DNA of 64,000 nucleotides from Ianthella basta (Eukaryota; Porifera; Demospongiae; Verongiida; Ianthellidae): NCBI GenBank assembly GCA_964019415.1, contig OZ025874.1, positions 3,330,696 through 3,394,695 on the forward strand, read 5' to 3'. The stretch's first letter is position 1, and every line of letters starts with the position of its first letter. This document shows positions 55,705 to 64,000 of the stretch, in pieces. The notes beneath the pieces were generated by a model. That model saw only the letters and a list, made by a program, of their open reading frames with translations. It had not been told where the DNA came from and did not search any database. The position numbers and the translations under genes were made by a program.

Positions 55705-58700
55705 ATGGCTATCACGGAGGAGGATGTGTATGCGCTGTATCAAGAATTGAGAGGCGAAGAATTCCATGGGACTTACGTGGATGACTGGAAATCGAGTTAC
55801 AGCTTAAATCCACAGTTACGGCAGATTATTCAACCCACCGAGCTGGGACAAAGCCTACATGCGAAACTAAGGGACATCGAAAGGTTACTACAAGAAAAAG
55901 TATGGAGAGGATTCATACCTTCCGCAGACACCTGGAGATTTTTCGTGACTCTGAAGGGCAAACACAAGATTGGCGACTCTGGCCTGACTAGGATTCAAGA
56001 CTTTGATGTTTTTAAAGTCAGTGAACGGCGTGATCGGTATGAGAGTGGACTGGGCGTCTCTATTATTGTTACAATGGTGAGATACACTCGCGGGCAACAA
56101 CTACACACTCACTATTTGCACATTGAAGATTGAAATAATATTGGTTTCAGCTGTGTATGCGATTGTCTATGACTTGATTCCAATTTTCTCTTCTGTTGTT
56201 GCAGGAGAGTACCACAGTTGAATATTCAAAGGGTGAGCTAAGTAGCTGTGGTTCAGGGTGATTATGTTACTCCTTACAGAAATCTACAGTAGTTTTGTAA
56301 TTTCTTTCCTTCATTGCACAATGTGCATTGCATGATGCTAAACAACTCCCACATGCCATGCAATATTCCTAAACATCACTTTGTGCATCATTGTCCCAGC
56401 TTAGGTATGGATGCATCCCCTTTTCTAGACATATCATAGGAAAGATACTCAGGGGCACGACCGTGCAAACATCTGTGGACTGGAGTTGAGCCTTCTGCGT
56501 TCTAGGCTGTGAAGGGCCCGCCTGCTTGCACATCTCTCTAGTGTCACTCCTATAAGGCTTCTTAAGAATCGCTCTTAGGGCATAGTTCTGAATGTGCTTG
56601 ACTCTACCTGTGCGGACTGCACCACAATTGTGCCAAACTGTTGAGCAATAAACAAGGTGTGGGATAACGAAAGATAAGTACAAGATTTTCGTTACTTGCA
56701 TAGCAAGATAGAAACTTGCCCTTCTAATAGCAGCAACGTTTCCCAAGCATACCCTTCTTACATTAGCAATACTAGCAGGAAAGCCAGCCTTTGGAGGGCT
56801 TCCCTGCTCCAGCCTCCCCACGATGACGCTTCCACAACAGTTACTTGACACCGGTCTGGCAAGGCCAGAGTGTGTGGTGACAGTGTGCTAACGTCATCTG
56901 GTAGCATGCATGCATATGCACTTAACAGAACAAAACAGCGATCAATGAATCACGTAGTCATGCACATGGTCAAGATCAAAAATGAATTGTGCATGTCTCA
57001 CAACAGAGCCAGTTAATGTCCATAACACGATGCTTGCTCTTGTCTTTGCTGTAGCAAGTGTTGACCTTGGTTAGATGTTCCTAAGGAGCACAGTCTCATT
57101 TGTGTAGCTTTGCATTTTGTTGGGTGCAGAAGAAATGCACTGAGAAGTAACCTGACGCGATTATGTCCCTGTTTATGTTGTTGCATGTGATTCTGACGCT
57201 GGTTGGGAGCTTCAATTTCCCCTCGCTCTTGTTGCTGATCGTCTCATAGCCCCTATCCTTTCCGTAGCAACGTATCTCGTTGGTACTGTATGTGCATACC
57301 AAATCCTTCCCTGGCAAATGCATTAAATGAGAAAAGATCGTAAGAGGAATCATTGCTCTTCTGCTCTGCACTTGCATTGCACGTAGCTGGTTTCGTTCGG
57401 CAGTTGCGACGATTCAATCGCTGAACTTCGGAGGCATTTCGTATCACAGTTGACAACATACAAAATGGCTTCAGTATCCGAGAAAATTGGCCGCTTTTTG
57501 ATAGCTCCTTCCCTTTCTTTTCCGCGCCAGAGCCAAACGTCGCTGTTTTCGCAATTCCAACTGAAGTAGGGCGAAGTGCAGATGAACGGAGCTGGCAGAA
57601 TGCACAGCGCAAACCCCTAAACGCTGCTAAGAATACGGAACATCCTAAGAATATGGAACAGTGCCAAGAATACGGAACACGGATACTCGGGCTTAGCTCT
57701 ATTATATGTGGAATGGAACTCCCAGCTCAGCTGCCTAACAACAGTAACTCTGAGATACTTAACTGAGACATGCTTTGGTAGAACGGCTTCCCCAATGCAC
57801 ACTTGAACCTTGTCTTCAAGATGCTTTTTCATGTGGCCACACAACCAACAACTAGGTTTTGGCCACATTCATCTTCATGCCATTTGCATCAATTCACTCA
57901 CTGATGCCTCTAAGGTCTTCTTCTAACATGTTTCCAACGGTAGTGGGCTCACGATGACTGACATAAATTGAGGTGTCATCCGCTTAGAGGCTCATCTTAC
58001 TGTGCTGACTGAACTGGGCAAGTCGTTCACTAAGACCAAGAAAAGGAGTGGTTCCAGAATGCCCCCTGAGGTACACTTGCAGCAACACTTCTCCATTCAG
58101 AGCGGACATTGCTCACAATGACTCTGTCTCCTTCCTGTCGGGTAGCTCTGGAATCAGGTGTGTTGCTTTTCTTTGATGTCCAAGGCTGCTACTTTCTGCA
58201 TAAGAAGGGTATGGTCAATGGAATCAAATGCTTTAGACAAGTCAATCATTACAGTACCAGCAATCTTTCCTTCATCAAGGGCTGTTTCCAATCATCAGTA
58301 CATTTCAGAAGGACATTCTGAGTGCAGTAGTTTGCTCGAAAACAGGATTGGGCAATGTTCGGGAGCTTGTTCGACTCTAAATTATTACGAAGTTGCTTAG
58401 TAACAATGAATTCAAGCAACTTAGCTACGATGGGTAAAATGGAAATGGATTGGTAGTTACATGTATTTATGTCCTTGTCCCCTGATTTGGGTATGGGTGT
58501 AATATTGGCTTCCTTCCAGTCTGAGGGAAAATGTCCAGAGAGTAAGCTTTCGTTGAACAGCTTTGTAAGGCTGCAAGAGATTGTAGATGGAACTATCTGT
58601 AGGAGCCTGGCAGAAATTCTGTCGGGATCAGTTGCTTAGCCTGAATCCAAAGATGGAGTGTGTCCATATTGAGTGCAAGGTAAAAAGAGGTACTTCAAGC

Positions 58701-61700
58701 CAGTGACAGAGTTGTGTGTTAGTTAGAATGTCACTGCATGATTGGATACAGCTCTAATGTGTTACAGAAACATTTACACTAGCTGAACAACCAAACTGAG
58801 CTTACTCATTTCAGTTATACATATGTAATTCCAGCACGACACAGTTCAGTTCAATTCAGTTGAACAACTGCACACACTCATTTTCTCTAACTGTATCTGC
58901 ACCAATTTTGTCAGTATAAGCAGGGTAATACACAGGGTAGTTATAGCTGGAAACAGCAAATATGCCAGCCATTTTGCACCTTTTTAAAATTCATACATTT
59001 CATTCTGTATGCTTGTTTTCCGTTTGACTTATCAAATACTAAGTACGCTCATTGCTGTACAAGGCAAGGCAAATAGAATACCAACAGTCTGCTTGAGAAA
59101 GAGATGTGACGCTTTTGAAAATGGCATACTCACCGACTTTCAATGAAAAAGTGGGATTATAAGGAGCCGGTTTGAAGGCAATTTGATGGTATGGTAAGGT
59201 GCAGGACAATGCTAAGTTACAGATTCTTCTGAACGACTTGAAAATATACGAGCCGTTACAAAGAATATAAATAAAAACATCTTTTCAGCTCTAATTAGGG
59301 CGCGATTTCACAATTAAAATGTTATATTCTCAGTATTGCCTGGCATATCTTTGAATCGTTCAGAAGAATATGAAAATACAATGTTCACTGAATCTAAACA
59401 TGCATAGCTTACCTGCCGACAAAGTGTTCTTGTAATCCCACTTTTTTATACAAAGATAGATCCCGTCGCCATGGTATTGGCCGTCTAAATGCTGAAATTA
59501 AATCACATAGATGCACAGCAAGCATTCCGCAGACAAACATGTAGCCAATAGGAAGAGCGCTTGCATCTCGCCAGACCGGCACCGGTGCATCTAAATGCTG
59601 AACATGCACTGTTCTGTGGCACGTGCGGCGTTCATGCTATGCTCTAAATGCAGCTGTGATAAGCAACAGTAGCTAACACCACAACATATGATGCACAGGT
59701 CGCCCGGCTCACTTGTTTTGTCACGAAACAGGGAAAAACCACAATCCAGCTATGAACCAGAGCCGAGAAAGGAATTGGTTAGCTACGAGCCGAGAACAGG
59801 CTTTGGTTAAAGACACTGCTCTGGGAAATGCTGTGGCTGACGTGACTGACAGTGAATAAGCTTACGCTTAGCTGACGTGTCGCATCCACTGCCGACCAGT
59901 AGGAAGCGTCGGCTGCAAGATGAACAACCCAACTTGGACCCAAATCACACGATGTTTTCTCTGCCACTGTCAGGAGTAGCTAACTACTTCCGGAACACAT
60001 GTGATGACGCAAAGACGAGTAGGTAAACTGATCTGCTGCCGGCTCCTCACCCAATCATTTGGGATCTATAACACTTAAATGTTGACCAATCTGTGTCTCT
60101 GAAGATTTAGAGCATGAGGCACGAGGGCACAAAGTGCCCTCATGCCTCATGCTCTAAATCTTCGAGACACCTCTTGGTCAGCATTTAACTATTACATAAG
60201 ACCTGAGAAACAGCCATTTTCTGGGCTTGACACTTCCTATTGCGCAATAACGTCATTAAAATGGCCGCCGATGGCAGTCAAAGCCAAAGAGGAGATGAAA
60301 ACATAGCTTACGGAGCAATCAGAGTATTCGATTCGACTTCAAGTAGCTCAATATTGCCTTCTAAGCACATGAAATAGGGAATCATGTCTAAAAGTGGGTT
60401 CAGTCTTTGTGAACGCTCTTTCCTGATAGTGATACTTGTTAGGTGTCATTTTGACTAGTACTGCTGCTGTACCCGTTTTATAAGGGTGTATTCTGAGAGC
60501 AAATGTATTCTTTGCGTTTTGGTAGAGCTGCTGTATTGTTTGCTGGAGTGCAAGAGCATTTATTGAGGGAAATGTTGGCTCAACCTGTAAAATGCACTGC
60601 ATTAGGAAGTGATGTCATGTGACATCATAGCTAAAAGGTGCTAATAGGAAACATTTCACAGTTATCCATACCTTGCAGCCAAACTTCAGGTTTCCATGTA
60701 TAATTACCCTGTGTAGTTTGTATGCTCATTCACAATGTATGTCCTTCCCTCAGGTACCTTACATCTCCAGGAGATATCGTCTAAACCCACTCTGGATGAT
60801 CTACATAAGCTAGTGGTACCTGAAGTTGCATCCAACTGGAAGAGTTTAGCCCGCATATTAGGAGTGAAGGATAGCCTCATCCGAATCGTAGCCAAGAAGT
60901 ACCCCAATGACTGCGTGGAGGCCTGTCAAGGCGTGCTTTTCCATTGGTTGAAAGGAAAGCAGCATACTGGGGAACAAGATCGAACATGGTCCATTCTATT
61001 GACAGCATTAGATAGTGCTGGCTTTGTGCAGCTGGAGCGGGAACTAAGGAGAAAGTACTTTCAAGGTAAATTGGTTTCTTTTGTTCCATTCAAAATAATT
61101 GTAAGGATCTTTAGGAGGAATACCATTTGTGTTTATGTACTTTCTTCATGTCAAATGTGCCATACTGCTCTTCCCTGGCTTTCTTCTTTCACTTCTGACA
61201 TTTGCTGTGTGGCCGACCACTGTATTAATTATTCCTAGTAGAATAGATGTGAGGTTATTCGTTTATTGCTAACAACCTTGAAATGGGATATTTGTTTGTC
61301 CCTTGATATCAGACAGTGTGGTAGTGCAGTCTAGGGATGGAGTGGGTTGTTTGTATGCTGTGAAAGAAGTGAAACGTAGCACTATCTCTGTATAGGGCTT
61401 AAACCTGGCAAAAAAAGGCTTCCCAAGAAGAATTGGATGTTTACCATGCAATACTAACATTACTTCCAAGCAATAGTGCATGCTCCCACAAAAATCGACC
61501 TCAATATTTCAGTGTTTCGTCTTATTGTTATTATTCTGACAGCAATGGTACACGAAGCGCATAGTAAGTAGAAGAATACAGTGTTACACCATTTTCCACT
61601 GTCTGCGCAAGAAAATTTCACTAATGCAGTTTTGGACCTTTAGGAGACATTGCTGCATACATGAGAGATGTCATTTTATGATGCTGTAAGTAAATGGTAT

Positions 61701-62994
61701 GGCTACATTAGAGACATTTAGATTTGTGTAATTTGACTTATGCGTAACCTGTAACATGTGGGAAAGTCACGTGCACAGCTGCAAATCGCAAGTCACCGGT
61801 ACATGCTACACATTTTCAACCTGTAGACCAGCTTCTACACGTATATGATTTACCTGTGCGTGTACACGGTGGATAACACAGCATTCCCACGTACCATCTT
61901 TCTTATAGTACAGCCCAATCTCTGCTCCGACACCTCGATCGAAGAAAGCACTTTCAGATTCCTTCTGCAGCTTGTTCAGCTGTTTTTTTAAAGAACACTT
62001 GGAGCATGCCTCTATTTTGGTGGCCAGAACTGAAGCACGACCTGGCTCTCGCCGGTGAAGTGATCTTCTGCCGTCGCAGCAAGCTTCAAGACTGGGCAAA
62101 TATAGCGGCACCAAGATGTTGGAGCGAAAAAGAGTTTCGATTGATGGGACCTTGGGCACGTACAAGGCATTCCAAAAACGTCCTCCTCGTCGCTGCTGTC
62201 TCCTTTCATGGTATAGGAGTACTTGCAACTTGTCTTCTACATCTCATCTGCAAGAGATACTCCTAGATTAGCTTTGTGAGGTAAGTATACAAAGGCTTCT
62301 TACACGTTACAGGTTGCGCATGCGTGAAATCTAAAGCGAACTTATCTTCATATTCACAGAAACATGTGACCTGTGACTGCGGTTACAGGATACGCGTTAC
62401 AAGTAAAATAAATCTAAAGTTCTCTATTATCTCGCCTAGTCATCCTTCAGATTTAGTTTAATAGTGAACGTATGAGTGGGGAACCAAAATGTATGGGGGG
62501 GGGGCAAGTATGCCATCCCTACATCTATTCTATTTTGTAGAAAGGTTTATTACCTTCTAGTTTAATTTTTCTTTTAACTGGTGTATCCTATTCCCTCATG
62601 TGTGGTATATGTGATCCATAGGGTGTCTTGATAGCAGAGTACCTGGATTGTATCCAAAATCATGGACATCTGTGTCAGTATACTGCCGAAATGACAAATT
62701 GGAACCACTTGGGAAAAACTACCCGAACAAGTTCACCATAAAGATGATCGACAGTGGAAGTAATTGTGTTCTTCAGTTCAGTGCTCATCGAAAGGTTTGT
62801 TAATTGTTGTTTGTTAGTTTCACATTGAATGCAGTTGATTGTTACAGTACATGCTGATCATTGCAATACACGATGAAGAACCTAGTTCAGACCATGGTAG
62901 TACTACTATTGCCATGATGCATGCATTTCTCTGTGTCGGCTGTGGTGTTCTGGCATGTTTATTCATTGTGTTCTCAACTTGCTTAGTTTACTGA
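55705..62994 (+). CDS. Novel N-domain + Death domain + C-terminal membrane anchor (paralogue)
   Basis: Proposed exons: 55705-56076, 56205-56232, 60754-61065, 62622-62794, 62848-62994; 343 residues ending in TGA, phases consistent throughout. Residues 1-124 match the N-terminal domain of the gene at 44104 (MAITEEDVYALYQEL..NPQLRQII..VWRGF..LGVSIIVTM). The second exon is 28 nt in both genes. Residues ~134-237 form a Death domain (HKLVVPEVASNWKSLARILG, CQGVLFHWLKGK, TWSILLTAL). The next exon (YPKSWTSVSVYCRNDKLEPL) is unrecognised. The last exon ends with a hydrophobic span (AFLCVGCGVLACLFIVFSTC) three residues from the stop, suggesting a tail-anchored membrane protein. The first three exons are well supported. 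The last two rest on phase and splice sites only, so the 3' half is less sure. The 4.5-kb second intron holds a LINE and fold-back elements. Confidence 0.65.
56369..58680 (-). mobile_element. Degenerate non-LTR retrotransposon (LINE) with an internal insertion
   Basis: Minus-strand RT pieces in order: ISARLLQIVPSTI and SDWKEANITPIPKSGDKD (~58620-58480), ISILPIVAKLLEFIVTKQL (~58440), DLSKAFDSIDH (~58230), motif C SADDTSIYVSH (~57980), VSVKYLRVTVVRQLSWEFH (~57760). Then, after a ~0.8-kb gap, RRASFYLAMQVTKILYLSFV, IPHLVYCSTVWHNCGAVRTG and LRAILKK (56740-56550). This order is that of a CR1/Jockey-like reverse transcriptase from its fingers to the post-RT region. Several stops and frameshifts make it inactive. 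It lies antisense inside intron 2 of the Death/membrane gene. Confidence 0.8.
56880..57650. other. Unidentified sequence splitting the LINE
   Basis: Interrupts the LINE between its YLxVTVxRQLSW and RRASFYL segments. It contains two overlapping minus-strand open stretches (57253-57612 and 57096-57377, the latter ending CNNINRDIIASGYFSVHFFC) with no recognised domain. Short repeats of AAGAATACGGAACA at 57629-57681 mark its right border. Confidence 0.45.
59141..59446. mobile_element. ~300-bp fold-back element
   Basis: Left arm features AAAAAGTGGGATTATAAGG (59145) and GATTCTTCTGAACGAC (59220) recur inverted as GTTCAGAAGAATATG (59357) and CTTGTAATCCCACTTTTTTA (59429). Arms are ~95 bp, diverged; no coding content. 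Confidence 0.65.
60071..60190. mobile_element. ~120-bp near-perfect palindrome
   Basis: GAAGATTTAGAGCATGAGGC and the following ACGAGGGCAC (60101-60130) face GTGCCCTCATGCCTCATGCT and CTAAATCTTCGAGACAC (60134-60168). The stem continues through GTTGACCAA / TTGGTCAGC. Loop of ~3 bp. Likely a minimal fold-back element; too long for an ordinary terminator. Confidence 0.8.
61340..61545. repeat. Dispersed repeat, copy 2
   Basis: Counterpart of 39900-40130, in the same orientation, lying in an intron of the Death/membrane gene. The GGCGCC box of copy 1 is lost here. Confidence 0.5.
61853..62228 (-). CDS. Uncharacterised antisense open frame (possible exon)
   Basis: A minus-strand open stretch within an intron of the plus-strand Death/membrane gene. 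Its second half (KCSLKKQLNKLQKESESAFF..YKKDGTWECCVIHRVH) looks protein-like and ends at a good donor (GCACAG|GTAAATC). An overlapping frame from an ATG at 62209 (MKGDSSDEEDVFGMPC) is open for 65 codons. No family recognised. It may be a first exon of an antisense gene or chance. Confidence 0.25.
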
Positions 62995-63084
62995 TTCTCG
63001 TGACCTTTTGAATTGCTGTTATGATAAAGGGGTGCTTGGCCAGTTTACTACCTTGCGGTTAGGGTAGTAAATGATTTACTGAAG

Positions 63085-63290
63085 TGAGGCCTTTCAGCTG
63101 GCTCAGGCATCAGAAAGGGTTAGTTCTCTAATACCAGCTTCACAACAGGGTTGAAAACCTTGCCGACGTTTCGACCAGATGCTCTGGTCTTCTTCAGGGT
63201 GAAGAAGACCAGAGCATCTGGTCGAAACGTCGGCAAGGTTTTCAACCCTGTTGTGAAGCTGGTATTAGAGAACCAACCCTTTCAAATGAT
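63085..63290. mobile_element. Head-to-head palindrome of Penelope-like element ends
   Basis: 63085-63198 repeats the solo end at 31361-31480, and 63200-63290 is its inverted copy (AAACGTCGGCAAGGTTTTCA..GAAGCTGGTATTAGAGAACC). The two copies abut at CTTCAGGGTGAAG, giving arms of ~90 bp with almost no loop. Each arm carries the CTGAAGAAGACC..GGTCGAAACGTC motif. Confidence 0.8.
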
Positions 63291-63501
63291 TTATTACCAT
63301 GAGTGGTTCTTTGATGTATGACATCATCAGGTGATAAGTTGATTTCCCTAAGGTGTGGGTGCAAAAATGTCCTTAGAAAAGTTCTCCAAAACTCCTGTAG
63401 CACAGTGAATCATACTGAGACATTTGACCACTCAAGGTTGAATGAATTGTGCACAAATAGAGTTATTCGTGGAATCTCCATGCATAAGCGTGTTATACTA
63501 A

Positions 63502-64000
63502 GGTCCCGGTCACACTACGGCAGAAACGACGGCGGCGGCGACGGTACGGCGACATTTTATCGGTCACACTACACGTTATGTAACGTGAACGTGAACGTGA
63601 CCCTGACGTGACGCGAACGTCGACGTGACAATGGCTGCAACGATCACGTCGACGGTAGTCGAAAGAGTTATTTCGGATCTGCGCGAGCGAAGTGATGAAC
63701 GATGGCGACCAAGGGCAAGAAACCGAGAGCGAAGTGGGATTCTGAGACAGAGAAAAGGCTCATAGATGTTTGGGCAGACATCCTTGAGGAATTCGGTGGC
63801 AAAATGCTGAAGAGGAAGAAGAAAGAGGCCATAGCCACCACGCGCCTGAACGCGTACGTTTTAGAGGAGCTTGGCAGACCTGGGAAGTACAGTGAGAATG
63901 AAGTCAGCAACAAGTTGGACTTGGTAATAAAGAAGGTGAAGGTAATGTACGTAAACTACCAAAGAAAAGGCGAAACAGGCAAAGAATATAGCGAAGACGA
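63502..64000 (+). mobile_element. 5' end of a probable PIF/Harbinger-type DNA transposon (runs off the window)
   Basis: A putative terminal repeat starts GGTCCCGGTCACACTACGGC at 63502, after ACTAA (a possible TAA-type target site). A second CGGTCACACTACACG follows at 63560, then an array of ACGTGA/ACGTGAAC words (63580-63655), then a Myb/SANT-like gene. Terminal boxes of the GGTCxxGTCACAC style next to a Myb-like gene recall PIF/Harbinger elements. The right end and the DDE transposase lie outside the window, so the class is an inference. Confidence 0.5.
63702..64000 (+). CDS. Myb/SANT-like (MADF-type) DNA-binding protein, partial
   Basis: ATG at 63702 opens a frame to the window edge (99+ codons). 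It starts with a basic MATKGKKPRAKW, followed by the tryptophan-spaced trihelix typical of Myb/SANT-like or MADF domains (W-D-S-E-T-E-K-R-L-I-D-V-W, then LNAYVLEELGRPGKYSENEV, then VMYVNYQRK). Such proteins accompany PIF/Harbinger transposases and bind the transposon ends. Host genes of this family also exist, so a domesticated or ordinary host gene is possible. The start is preceded by an ACGT-rich array that could be its binding sites. Confidence 0.7.
   Translation, partial: MATKGKKPRAKWDSETEKRLIDVWADILEEFGGKMLKRKKKEAIATTRLNAYVLEELGRPGKYSENEVSNKLDLVIKKVKVMYVNYQRKGETGKEYSED

Overview
The window looks like nuclear DNA of an early-branching animal, most likely a demosponge. Supporting this: spliced genes with GT..AG introns, an animal inner-nuclear-membrane protein (MAN1/LEMD3 type), a tandem TRAF family, Death- and CARD-fold adaptor genes, a Penelope-like element, a non-LTR retrotransposon, many fold-back elements, and very abundant (CA/GT)n microsatellites inside introns. 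The species is inferred from style and gene content only; no rRNA or mitochondrial marker is present.

Layout. (1) 0.9-11.8 kb: a cluster of intronless TRAF-like genes (RING, TRAF zinc fingers, coiled coil, MATH). It holds three intact or nearly intact plus-strand copies, one minus-strand copy with an acidic tail, a frameshifted chimeric pseudogene and an older fragment. (2) 13.1-27.3 kb, minus strand: a many-exon MAN1/LEMD3-like gene. Its MSC and C-terminal RRM/UHM exons are readable, and its introns are full of microsatellites and fold-back elements. (3) 27.8-32.6 kb, minus strand: exons of a probable CFAP119-like ciliary protein. It is arranged head-to-head, about 100 bp apart, with (4) 32.7-39.0 kb, plus strand: a nine-exon gene for a roughly seven-span membrane protein whose layout resembles the gustatory-receptor-like (GRL) family. 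Its last four exons are duplicated as a frameshifted partial copy at 41.8-43.3 kb, and one exon recurs near 53 kb. (5) 44.1-50.0 kb and 55.7-63.0 kb, plus strand: two paralogous adaptor genes. Each starts with the same unrecognised domain of about 125 residues, then a 28-nt micro-exon, then a Death-domain exon. They then diverge: one ends in a CARD-like domain, the other in a short unknown domain plus a C-terminal membrane anchor. (6) Between and inside these genes: a Penelope-like element with GIY-YIG endonuclease and long inverted ends, a 2-kb element with about 275-bp inverted repeats, a broken LINE, a decayed integrase-type transposase, several fold-back elements, and at the right edge the start of a probable PIF/Harbinger-type transposon with a Myb/SANT-like gene.

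Taken together, TRAF ligase/adaptor genes beside Death/CARD adaptor genes suggest a locus rich in innate-immune or cell-death signalling parts. The Death-CARD and Death-membrane pair, sharing a new N-terminal domain, is the best candidate for an undescribed system. Exon models were read by eye from reading frame, splice-site and phase consistency; no search or transcript data was available.
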